From Ceratopteris richardii (taxonomy: Eukaryota > Streptophyta > Polypodiopsida > Polypodiales > Pteridaceae), in contig CM035417.1 of the NCBI GenBank assembly GCA_020310875.1, forward strand, positions 110,874,648-110,938,647: 64,000 nucleotides of DNA. The letters run 5' to 3'. Positions 32,152 through 42,512 of the stretch are shown one piece after another. A program made the position numbers and the translations under genes. Every line of letters begins with the position of its first letter. Position 1 is the first letter of the stretch. The notes below the pieces were generated by a model. The model did not search any database and was not told where the DNA came from. It saw only the letters and a list, made by a program, of their open reading frames with translations.

Positions 32152-35100
32152 CTATTGTTCATCGACTATTCCTTCTAAGTACATGTTTCGGGCTAATCTA
32201 AATGTACGGGCGATCTTTTTCTTAAGTGTTTCTAAGAACTGTTTTAATGTATCTGGTTCTAGTAACTGCGCATCTACTCTAACAGAACTCATGGCTATGG
32301 CTTCGGTTAGCAAAATTTTGGCTTGATTCTGCAAAAAAGCCTCTTGCAGGTAAAAGTCGTTGGCCAGTGCTGCATCTCTGGAAATCTTCATATCGTCCAG
32401 CTGCTGCTCCATCTTCTGTACTCGTTCTTTTTGGTTGGCCAGTTGGTTTTCGCGTCGCTCGATCTCCTGAACTTGAAAATTCACTGTTCTTGTATATGAC
32501 TCTTTTTCGTGTCTAAGATATGCAATCAGTTTCTGTGTCTGCGCTTCTTTGGTTAAATAATGTTTAAGCATATTATTAACGTCTGTTAAGTTCTCATTTG
32601 TTCTCTGCAATTCTTCTTCTGTTCTTTTATGCTGCATCTGCTATTCTTGACTCTGTTGCACTAGTTCAGTGAGTTGTGTTCTGGTCTCTTCTAGTAGGTT
32701 TCCTAAGGCAATCCTTGCATCTTCCTTGTCCTGTATATCTTGTTTCATTTTGTTGATTTCTTCATTCGCAATCTGCAATAATTCTTCTTTCTAGTAGGTT
32801 GATGAGGACTTGACCCATATTGGCCAGTTCGGAAAGTATTGGAATGGAAGGGAGGGGTAGCTGGGGTCGTGGTTGGGATGAAGAGGCGGTGAGCAATTGT
32901 TGGGAGTTCGGTGGAGAGTAGTTGAGGGAAGATGATGACGAATCAGTGGGTTCGGCAGGGTGAATGGGTTGGATGGGAATAATGGGTTCGATGGGTGGTT
33001 CCGGTGGGGGAGTGGGAATAACGGTGTGAGTTTGGCTTACCTGATCGTTGTTCTGCTGTGCAGTGTCTTCGGCTGTAGACTCAACTACCTTAAGAAGCCT
33101 TTCGAGCGCTTCTTTAGCCACTTGTTCTTTATCTGCTTGTTATTCTCCTTGAGACTTCTGCTGTGATTCTTCTTCGGTAGAGGATGTGTTAGCTTCCGTC
33201 TGTTTTTCCTGTTGTTGCTCCTGGGAAGATTGTGCAGAAGACTCATTCTGCATTGATGTTGTGGTGTCGTGGAACGTTTCCTCGTCGTGTTTTTCTTCTT
33301 CTTTGTCATCATCCTTGTTTCCTTCGGCAGAGCCTTGTGCTTCACTCTCAGACAAACTTATTCTGATTCTCTTTCTGCGGAAGAGCTGATTTAGTTCCTC
33401 TTCATCTTCTTCCTCATCGTCCCACAACTGCACTGATTCTTCATGTCATAGGAATGCAAGGAGGTACAGGACTGAACTGTTGTTGAAATTGCTGTCGAAC
33501 TCCCGGTACTAGTGCAAGTAATTGGCCCAAAGGAAGAGTGATGGATGCTTTAGATAAAATTTCCCAGGCCTTTTGTGATTGGATTGTTTCCACAGATTCT
33601 GAAGATGATGCGCCTTCTGCTGATGATATGCCTGCTGCTGAATTGGAATCCTGTTGTTGTGTTTCTTCTTTGGTTAACGGAGTCTGGGTTACTGGAATAG
33701 GATCTGGGAAGACTGGAGGTTCTGCGTGGTCCATTGACTAGCTTTATCACACATCCTTTGTTGTTCTCTGATGTCTGGTTCAAATATTTCAGCTACTGGT
33801 TGTAACGGCCTTCTAGATCTGGTCTGAACTACTGCAGCGTGTGTTTCTACTGGTGTGATTTGTACCATATTAGCCATTGGGTTTTGACGTTCTTTCTTTC
33901 TCTGATCATACTCAGCTTCATCCTTACAAAATCTTCTAATGTGACCAAATTCACCACAGAAATGACAGCGTGGTGGTGGTAAATTGGGATTTTCCGGTGT
34001 TGGTCCGGCCTGCAAGCGGTTTGCATTGTAGTTATTATCTCTCTGTCCTCTGAGATTTCGATATCCTTGTTGCTGGTTGTTTCTCATTTGCGGAGGAACA
34101 TAGTGATTGGCTGGCTGCCCTAGTTCCTATATAATTGCATTGACAGTCGCTGTTCCCTGTACCTTGGTGTTGTATGCGTAGTTTTCGGTGGTGTGTCGGG
34201 TAGTGTTGCAGATAGCACAAAACAACTGATTAAGTGCACAAGTGGCACTAGTATGGCCTGAATTCTTGCATGTAGTGCAGTACATCTGTCTGGTCGGATC
34301 TTCGGTGGTATTTCTATTTGCTTTTAGCCACTCCAGATCTTCTGTAAATCCTCCAACCTTGTTTTCCAGCTGCAGAGCCATTGCAATTACTGCATCTAGC
34401 GTCATAGCTCCTACACAGCGTATGATCATAATCTGTTTAAGTTGTGGAGTCAGGCCATTGATGAACCATTGAGTAATAACGTCATCCGGTAGGTTGGCAT
34501 GTGCTGGTGGTAACTGCCTCAAATGAGTCTAAATAGAGTGGCGTACTCCTGTACTGTTTGATTTATCTTCTGTCTATTGTTTTGCAGGTAGTCAAAAATT
34601 TCGGCTGGATTCTTCTTTAGCCTGAATCTCTGCAGAAAGGCATCCCTTACTGCTTCATAGGTGCCGAAATAGTTAATATCATATTCTGTAAGCCATCTAG
34701 CTGCTTCGTTGACCAATGTCGATTGGAAAACAATAGCCTTATACGCCGGATCAGGTGGATGGTTGAGTACTACGTAGCTAATCTCAAATGTGCGTACATG
34801 AGCATCCGGGTCATCTCTTGGGAATCCACCAAATTTGGTGTACGTTACTCTTGTCAGAGTCGGCCTTGGTGGGCATACTTGTTGCTGCTGCTGTTGTTGT
34901 TGTTGCCTGTTCATGGCGAGTGTATTGTGACTATCTTCTGTATCTCGGGGCTGAATATCTGAACTATCGGAATCTGTATCGTCGGACTGTGCACTTTTCG
35001 GTTCGATAATCTTGTTCAGTATGCTTCGAATCTCGGTTTCGAACAGGCTACCTTCCTTTCCGATGTCAAATGTAGGGAAGCTTACACCCAATAGCGGTGA

Positions 35101-35541
35101 CTGGGCTGAAGATTCACCAAGAATTGGTAAACCATCGCCGGAAAACTGCGATTTTCTTACCGAAATATCACCGGCATGTGTCGAGATTTCATCAAAACAA
35201 GGTGTTTTTTTGCCTTCGCTGATTTCTTTTGCTAAAGTGTTTCTAGTCGTAAACAAATTTGAATCTTTACCCAAGATTGTTAAACTAACTTCAGACTGCG
35301 TCCTGGTAGATTCTCGAGTTACTATATCTTCGACAAACTGTGCCCAAATAGTACCGAAATTTACCAGAGGCGTAACACGTTCCACCGGAATATGACCGGA
35401 ATCATTACTAACATTCTTGACTTTCTTGACAACTGAGTTCGACCTAGTGGTACTTCTACCTCCTGGAGTCATTTTTACCAAATTAAGTACCCCAGGCTGG
35501 CGGTTCTTTGGATACGTTTCACCGGATCGAGTAACCGGCAT
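32152..35541 (-). pseudogene. gypsy-type gag with extra acidic and coiled-coil parts, frameshifted
   Basis: The first frame (35541-34519) starts MPVTRSGETYPKN, contains a poly-Gln run (34908-34881) and the retrotransposon gag domain (FGGFPRDDPDAHVRTFE, AARWLTEYDINYFGTYEAV). After a one-base shift near 34522, frame 34522-34127 completes gag and has CCHC-like fingers (CTTCKNSGHTSATC, CAICNTTRHTTENY). Beyond a TAG at 34127 in the same frame comes a third knuckle (CHFCGEFGHIRRFC). Further shifts near 33735 and 33440 lead to a Pro/Ser/Glu-rich region and finally a 161-codon coiled-coil frame (32637-32152). No catalytic motif of pol was found, so the element is non-autonomous. Confidence 0.75.
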
Positions 35542-35722
35542 GTATCATCTTTTGTACTAATCACGTACTATTACTATCAAAAAAATTTTACAGTCACGTT
35601 TCCACAACAGGTTTGCAACAATCTGTTCTGTTGCCACCTTCCCGCAGTTAAATGGCAATCTTGATAACACTTTCGACAAATAAACAGCAATCTTGATGCC
35701 ACCTTCCCACAGACGGCACCAG

Positions 35723-36636
35723 TGTTAAACGTAGCTACTACACCAGTGTTAAACGCTGTTAGTTTCTTCTAACTATCAGAAACGCATCTAAGCACCTAAG
35801 TGGGTTCTTGGGAGTGGTAGGGGTCTGTTAGACAGAGACCCTGTACTTAGTTCCCAAAATAACTACTTCAGTTACAGATACTAAGAGCTCTATCGGAATA
35901 TACTGTTCTTAGGCAATGCCATCACAGTCTTAGCTCAATCACATGTACCGACTACACTGTACCAGACTTGTCAGTATCTTGGTACCGAGTTAATTCAGAA
36001 CAACACGCTATTGTACCATTTAGCAGTAGTCCAACCTTCACCAAACAACGCTCACAATCAGGCAAACCGGATCATAAAAGGTCCCTACAGCTCCAAACCT
36101 ACAGTACTGATGACTAACACACACTGGAATTACCCTTAACTATAGGTAATTCTCACCGTACAATTACAGGTCGATACCAACACAACTTCTGCACAACGTT
36201 CTTAGGGGAAGATTACCACAGTCACACAGAATCATCAGTACTTAGCAGTTCAAACAAGAAGAGGAGCGCCACGTCGTACGTCTTACCAGAATAAATCGTC
36301 ACAAAGATCCACAGCGACCTCTTTCAGACAACGATCCCACGACTTACTGAATGGAATTAAACTCACAACGCAATCGAGATCAATAGAGAATAGCACAGAT
36401 ACACAGTACACCAGAGTACGTAGAGCTTAAACAAGACACACTACATCAACACTCAGACCAGACATTTCACCCAGACGAATTGTCGGGTGATACCCAGACA
36501 TGGCCTGAAAAACGCCCTTTTGCGCATTCCTTTTCATTGTTTTATATAGAAATTACAAATATGCACGTAACAACCTTTCGCGCGTGTTTTACAAAGATTT
36601 CCGTTATACCTGTCCCAATCCGGTGGCCGACTAACA
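35723..36636 (-). repeat. 5' LTR of the nested gypsy-like element
   Basis: 914 bp. Outer end TAACA is followed by AAAT, and the inner end adjoins the primer-binding-like sequence. Confidence 0.9.
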
Positions 36637-36662
36637 AAATCCATCTCCCAACTTGATTGTTG

Positions 36663-36674
36663 TTGCTCTGATAC
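36663..36674 (-). promoter_or_regulatory. primer-binding site, initiator tRNA-Met type
   Basis: The minus strand reads TGGTATCAGAGC one base after the LTR. Confidence 0.9.
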
Positions 36675-36675
36675 C

Positions 36676-37736
36676 ACTATTGGAAGAGATGCTGGATAGT
36701 CAAAAGAGATGAAGTGGTGTAGCTAGATCCTGCCTCACAACTACTAAGAATGATGGCTGGAGAGTGTAATGGGCCTCGTTAGCTAGCTAAAGAGAACAAA
36801 TAACCATATATGCTGCTTGGAATGTGCTCCAACAATCAATGGATCAAAACAGATATGTTGAAGTTGATGCAAGAACAAAAAACTTGTTATTTTTGTTCTT
36901 ACACATATTTAGTGTTGTGAACAATTCTCTCGGCACAATAGCAATTGGCTTAATTCCTTTTGGGGAACTCTAATTAACTTAGTAAGCTATCAAGCATGAG
37001 TGATTTCATAAAAAGTGATGGACTACATGCAGAGAAAGAAGTTTAGCAAGTCATAACTCCATCTCGACATTCATGGGTTGCTACAATTATCATACCAGTG
37101 AGCTAAGATACATTAATATCTCTCGAGCCCGAGAAGTATTAATAATGAAACTTTTTAGGAGTGTAATAGATGGTATGTTGAATCTAACATGCTTTAAAGC
37201 ATGGTAAGTGAATAACTACACATCGACAACAAGCTTTGAGAAGATCACTGTTCTGATGGAGTTATAACAGGGAAGTAGAATGAGAATGTAATGATCATAT
37301 ATGTATTAAAACATGTAAAATACAATGTCATTGGCAATCATACATTGATCAATGTGTGAGAGGTGAATGAGGTATGATGTGAGCTCTCAACAATGATTGT
37401 CTTCCAAAAATGATCTCCCAAGGTCGAGATACATGCGGGTCTTTTTTATCCTCTTCTTATAGTCATGCTTGGAGCCAAAGTTTGAATTCAAATTCAAACT
37501 TCTACCTAAAAGGTGAATCCTAAAGTACAAGAAAGGTTCTCGCATGACTGAAGAACCAAGGGATTCATGATTTTTGGGCTTCCTAACTCCACATGGGTGA
37601 AATCCACTTTTACAAGGATAAATATGAAGGATTTTTACAAGAGACTAATCATATGAAGTCTTGCATAGGTTATCCCAATAAATCAAGCATAAGTGAATTA
37701 ACTAAGTATGTGGGCTTGGGTTTAATTGCACCAACA
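36676..37736 (-). repeat. 5' LTR of the minus-strand copia
   Basis: 1061 bp. Its inner end TATTGG is a one-base change from the TGTTGG of the other LTR. It is followed on its inner side by the primer-binding site and on its outer side by CAAGT. Confidence 0.9.
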
Positions 37737-37741
37737 CAAGT

Positions 37742-38200
37742 GACTCTCTTAATCTTGTAAAACCACTTTGTACCAATGCCATTTTTTTCTTTTGGAAATT
37801 CACATAACTACAGGGTTCCATTGCTATGTGTGGAATCAATTTTTTATTGCATAGCACTCATTCCAATGTAGATAATCATATGCATCTTTAGAAGTAAGTG
37901 GCTCTTCATTACCTGCTATTGAAAAAGCAAACTAATCCACAAAATTACTTGATGCATGGTGAGAGATTGATATTGTTCTACCAAGTAAGGGTAAACTCAA
38001 TGTGCTATCGTTCAAACTTTTTTTCAACCACTTTGGCACAGTTTGTGCAATCTTGATAGACATGTGCTCATTATGTAATGCAACATCAACATGTATATCA
38101 TATGTGGGCTGAATTTCATGCTCATTTTCAGCCATAGTTTGATGCAAATGTTCAACCATATGTGGCTTAAAATTTCAAGCAGTTTCAACCATGCTTCACT
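37742..38200 (-). pseudogene. old copia, right half (linker and start of RT), minus strand
   Basis: Minus-strand reading gives a 75-codon linker-like frame (38159-37932), then FAFSIAGNEEPLTSKDAYDY at about 37925 and KNGIGTKWFYKIKR at about 37785, which ends exactly where the copia element at 26032-37736 inserted. The next RT words (DHYKGRLVVKG) lie on the other side of that element. This shows it was one polyprotein before the insertion. Confidence 0.75.
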
Positions 38201-39600
38201 AAATAATTCTATCCTTCCTTATGATGTTTAGCCCACCAAAATCCATCATTGCTAAGTGTGATATTAACCTAAACACCTTATACCTTCTTGAATCTTTATG
38301 AACAAGGATCCATCTGATTCAATGAAGAGAAAAAATCATGATTATGAAAATGATTAGTTTCTGAAAAACAATATGTATTCAAATGAATATCTTTAGCATG
38401 ACTCCTTTCACTTAAAACCATATTTCAACTCTTATATATAATTAATGTGAGAATATGAGACAATTTTCTAGTATTCGATTACTCTACAACTACACATACA
38501 TGGATGAGATAAGGGTGCTACACATAAAATTTAAGGAACCAAAGATGGTTTTTGTAGTTGTAAATTACCATGAGAGACCTCTATATAGCTCATAGGCACC
38601 CCACCTACGAATATAAGTAGAAGATTTCTATGCATGATAATAGCCCATAGAGTCCAACAAACACTTACAATTTAGCCATGCTGTATTTATTAGTTCTATC
38701 ATAGCTAAATTGTTTGATCTTGTGTAAGGGTCAATCTAAGCATGTTCGATTGTGTAATCTATTGGTTAAGCCTTAGGCTCGTGCCTCTAATTAAATCAAA
38801 GAGGGAATGGATGAGTTTGCTGGCTTGAAATGTTCTTAGGTGTAGTATATGAAGGTCGCCTTTGTGCTCTGCATTGTAAGTATGCCAATATATGGCACAA
38901 GAACTAGTTGACATTACTAACCAAAGCACATAAACTCATCCATGTTGAGAATCTTGATACCAAAAAAATTGGAAATTCTCATCCACTAAAAAAATGAACA
39001 TTTAAGGAGAGTGAGTCTGACCATTAGCATACGCATTAAGTATAATGATAACTCTTGACAAGTGATCTTGAATAAGTAAAACAATTTTCATAAGAATGTA
39101 AGTTGTTAGTTAATCAATAGATAGACTAAAATGAAATTATATGAGATGGTACGTTTCTATGTGAACTTGTCAACTTCTATGACCTTAAAACAGTACTATT
39201 TAGAATATCAATTTTTTACTACAAGTATAATTCAAATCATGAAATAGACTTCAAGCAGCCAAAACTAAGCTCATAAAATCTATCATTAATTTACAAGCGA
39301 GGTAAATCAAAGTAAAGGAAGCAAGCATCTAGTTCAATCCAGTGACAAAGCAGAAAATATAATTTACAAAATCAGCATCCACATCCATGAATGAAGCTAA
39401 AAAAATGCATATATGAAGCTAGAGAGACATCTTTTGATCTAGTCAAAGGAACATTTTTATAAAAGATCGAAAAAGGTAATGCAACAGTGAAAAACCACTA
39501 CAGAGAATGTCCAGTACATTTGCCAAAGTGACCATCTATGTACAAGGTGATTGCCAGTAACTTTATAACACTTCACTTGGTTTCCTGTATGTAACCATCC
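38200..39600. other. AT-rich region without recognised genes
   Basis: No coding frame or repeat of note. The left part may still belong to the old copia linker. The right part would be downstream flank and 3' untranslated sequence of the MADS-box gene. Confidence 0.4.
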
Positions 39601-39617
39601 ACAGCCTTAATCATGAT

Positions 39618-42177
39618 TCATTCAACGAGAGTCTGAGCATACTCCGATGGTAACCTATTCAAGTCTTGTAGAACCATGCTTTTCTTCACTGAAGAGGGGC
39701 ACTCATCAATGACATCGCCATCATAGCTTGCGTACCTATCCCTGTTAGATGAAAAAGGATTAAGAAGTTCAAATGCGTAAAAGTAATACATTGCTGAATG
39801 AAATGGAGTAGGAATTGATAAAAATTAAACCATAACATGGGAAGGATGCCACTCGAGAGCTACTACAATAAATGAATTGTGATTAAGGCTATCAAAATCT
39901 ATCCATATATGTCCCAAGCCGCTTGTACGGGTGGTTGGGCCTCTCCCCTCTTGAGGCAGGGGCGAGTGTTCAACCCCCACCAGCACCATGTAAGGGACAT
40001 GTTTATCATGGAAGTTGTATCTTGTGGCTGATGTGCCACTGTTTGTCCGGCACCGCGGTAGTTGTGACCGCAATTTAACCCAACTATGTAAACCCTTGTT
40101 CTTGTGGGATAAAGGGAGTCCCATGGGTACTATGCCCTTCCTTGTACAATTTCAAAGTTAAAGCTTGGAGGAGTAGGCCTCTGCTGAACCTCCATTTGAA
40201 AAAAAAATCTCTCCATATATGAAGTCTAAAATATTGAGATAAGATATTTGTGTAATCATGATGAGTATATCATATCATGCACGCATGCTCACTCTAGAAA
40301 ATTTAAACAATGATCATCTTTTCATGATCTGATATTGAACTGTATACATGGATGAAGACGCCGATAACCACAATTCTCTGCAGATTATGGAATTTCAGCC
40401 CAGTAAAGATGGCTCACATTTGCAAGAATTCCTCATCAGCATTTTCTAAAGCGGTGGAGTTGGATACGCAAGGGCCCTGGCAGTCCACCTTTCTTGCTGC
40501 CTTTTCGTTCATCACCTGATGAAAAATAATTTAAGATAAGTTATGTGCAACATCAATAGCATAATACACGAAGGAGATTCGACTCCACGAATGTTCTGGC
40601 AGACAGGAATGCATCATGGCTAAAGCCAAAATAAGTGACTTTAATTTCCTTGACTTTCCCTCCATTAAATTTGGAATCGATTTCTCAATGCCTTCATAGA
40701 GAGAAAGAATTTTATGCTTCAAACGTTCATCAGACTGAGATACGGGTAGGTTGTTTCTTCAACGATCTTCTGCCTCTCTTTTTTAAAAGGAACTTTGGTG
40801 GTCAAGGACATCTACTCTGGGATTAGTTTGAATTTATTTGAAAGTACAACTAAAGGCGGGTGTAGCACACATCGGACCCCCCAAATCCCACAACGAAGGG
40901 GTTAAACACCTAGAAACTACTAGGATACAGAGCTCGAAGGCCTGGTAAGCGCTAAGGTAGAGCCTCGCAAGGGATGGCCCCAAAGCCAGATGAGATGCTT
41001 GAAGGCTCAATTGTCCTCCGACAAAGGTAGACACTGGCAAGGGATGGCCCTAAAGCCACATCATATGACTGGTTTTAATCTATGTAGCCCGAAAGGCCCA
41101 ATTGTCATCCGACACATGTGATAAGGACTGTCTAGTTGTAGCCTGGAAGGGTTAAACCCGCACCCCTAGCCATGAGAGGTGATGAGCCCAACCACTTCAA
41201 CTAACGCAACTGGAGTGCAGTCTCTTTTCTTATTGCTTGGGCAACATATCATTTGATCAATGTTTCTTAGGCAAATTATTGTTTGAGGACAGCGACTCAC
41301 GCAGAAGCGGTTTTCAAGCTCCAAGCCTACTTGCTAATCTCTACTATGAAAGGAGTCACAATGACAGCAATACTTACCTGTTCTTTACGCTTATGAGCCT
41401 TATGCATGAGCTCCTGCAAAATGTGCCAAAATTTGACGAAAGTGTTAAAATCTTTGCTTGTGGAATACATGCGCTAAAGAGGTTTTGCACATAATAATAT
41501 TGGGTAGAGATGAACAGATTCTAATATTTTAAGAGGAACCTTGTTGGAATAACTCTCTATCTCCCTCAGAATTAGCTGGTCCTGCAACGCGCAAGACAAT
41601 AACCATAAATTCTTAATAAATATTGAACACTAAATGATAAACTGATTTGAAACTTTTGTCATGCTCGACCAGGCTAATCAGGCTTTTTGAAGATGCCCAA
41701 GCATGATCGCTAATCACATGGACTTGCCTTCTTTGCACGTATTCGTCCTAAGTTATAATTCATTTCCTGCTCCAAACGAATGAGGTTTCCTCCGGACAGA
41801 CGTTCAAGATCAAGCTCTACCAAATCACTGTGCAATTCATGAGAGCCAAAAAGAAGCACTCAGTACGTGCTCAAACAAGTGTTTGGTATACAAATCAATT
41901 TCTCAAAGCTTACAGACGTTCATATCATACCTTCGAAGCATCTTCAGCCTGTTCCTGAGAGTAGTCACCCAATGCTTATCGCCATTCAAAAGTCTCTACA
42001 AAAGTAATAGAATAACCAAACACATGTACGACAGGGATATATATGAATCAGCACATGATATAGTCAGTATGAATCAAGATACAACAAAGTCTAATACTGA
42101 CCGCTGATGAATTCTCTTCCTCTGATATGCCCAAATATTTTTGAGAATCCATGTACCGTTTCAAAATGCTTTCCATG
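39618..42177 (-). CDS. MIKC-type MADS-box transcription factor, exons 2 onward
   Basis: Seven minus-strand exons splice in frame (540 coding bases plus one split base): 42177-42102, 41995-41931, 41827-41728, 41581-41540, 41413-41378, 40515-40418, 39741-39618 (stop TGA 39620-39618). Lengths 76, 65, 100 and 42 nt match the typical MIKC exon series. Products in order: I region (SMESILKRYMDSQKYLG), K domain (NRLKMLRSDLVELDLERLSG; LIRLEQEMNYNLGRIRAKK; DQLILREIESYSNK; ELMHKAHKRKEQ), then the C-terminal part (VMNEKAARKVDCQG...) ending in LPSEYAQTLVE. The I and K regions mediate dimer and tetramer formation. The first exon with the DNA-binding MADS domain is not visible, so intron 1 is very long or the gene is truncated. 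Acceptors are all AG and donors are GT except GC after exon 41827-41728. The lineage within MIKC genes cannot be set. Confidence 0.88.
39894..40221 (+). mobile_element. tRNA-type SINE in the last MADS intron
   Basis: The body (39912 to about 40203, about 290 bp) starts TCCCAAGCCGCTTG, has a B-box match GTTCAACCC (39968-39976) about 40 bp after a GTACGGGTGGTTGGG region that may be a worn A box, and ends in an A run. It is flanked by 18-bp direct repeats AAAATCTATCCATATATG (39894-39911) and AAAATCTCTCCATATATG (40204-40221), one mismatch, a typical LINE-driven target duplication. The insert is antisense to the host gene and much more GC-rich than its surroundings. Confidence 0.8.
40845..41225. 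repeat. GC-rich block with internal repeats in a MADS intron
   Basis: This block of about 380 bp contrasts with the AT-rich intron. It holds GCAAGGGATGGCCC twice about 69 bp apart, each followed by a CCAATTGTCNTCCGACA-like segment. Its nature is unknown. A SINE or other short transposon is likely, but I could not find a clear target duplication. Confidence 0.4.
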
Positions 42178-42184
42178 CTGTTAA

Positions 42185-42217
42185 TATTCTCTCTCTTCTC
42201 TCTTCTCTCCCTTCACT

Positions 42218-42289
<72 letters not shown>

Positions 42290-42303
42290 CCTCCCTCCCT
42301 CCT
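42185..42303. repeat. CT/GA microsatellite beside the I-region exon
   Basis: A long (CT)n tract is preceded by interrupted CTCTT units and followed by CTCC repeats. It begins about 8 bp upstream of the splice acceptor region of the I-region exon. On the gene's sense strand it is GA-rich. Confidence 0.9.
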
Positions 42304-42319
42304 AGTCTTTGACTTCTCT

Positions 42320-42512
42320 CTTTGAAAGGAAATCATTGAGTTCTATATATCTGAACTTAGAAGAACAGTTCATTAAGTCCAAAAAATCCAATGAAATCTA
42401 GACTAATCATCAATGAATGTCACAAAGTAAGCGAATCCACTTCAAGATCTAGCCCTCATGGTTCCACAAACATCAGAATGGATTACTTCAAAGAACTCTT
42501 GTTATGCATCCT
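42320..42512 (-). pseudogene. copia integrase fragment, minus strand
   Basis: Minus-strand reading gives QEFFEVIHSDVCGTMRARS and, after a stop, SGFAYFVTFIDD, then SRFHWIF: the start of a copia integrase core with in-frame stops. Its upstream part (pre-integrase) appears at about 44200-44700 beyond an intervening repeat pair. Confidence 0.7.

Larger units (their letters stand above)
31204..36636 (-). mobile_element. gypsy-like, pol-less LTR element nested in the copia
   Basis: LTRs at 31204-32112 and 35723-36636 have termini TGTTA/TAACA. The flanking AAAT (31200-31203 and 36637-36640) is a 4-bp target duplication. On the minus strand CTGGTGCCGTCTGTGGGAAG follows the 5' LTR and resembles primer-binding sites of plant gypsy elements that start TGGYGCCGT. 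The inside encodes a gypsy-type gag and further acidic and coiled-coil segments, with no RT, RNase H or integrase. It disrupts the first codons of the copia gag. Confidence 0.9.
26032..37736 (-). mobile_element. copia element (minus), interrupted by a gypsy-like element
   Basis: LTR copies at 26032-27091 and 36676-37736 are bounded by TGTTGG/CCAACA (right copy TATTGG). The 5-bp target duplication CAAGT is perfect (26027-26031 and 37737-37741). The minus strand carries the initiator tRNA-Met primer-binding site (36674-36663) and a polyprotein in copia order. Without the nested element at 31204-36636 it would be about 6.3 kb. Several stops and shifts make it inactive. It landed inside the RT of an older copia. 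Confidence 0.95.

Noticed and set aside
39825-40124. A 99-codon minus-strand ORF
   Set aside because: It lies inside the SINE within an intron, and the SINE structure and target duplication explain it.
40531-40722. A 63-codon minus-strand ORF as a further MADS exon
   Set aside because: It runs into the intron acceptor before the 40515-40418 exon, and splicing from the 41378 donor to 40515 keeps the K-domain frame without it.
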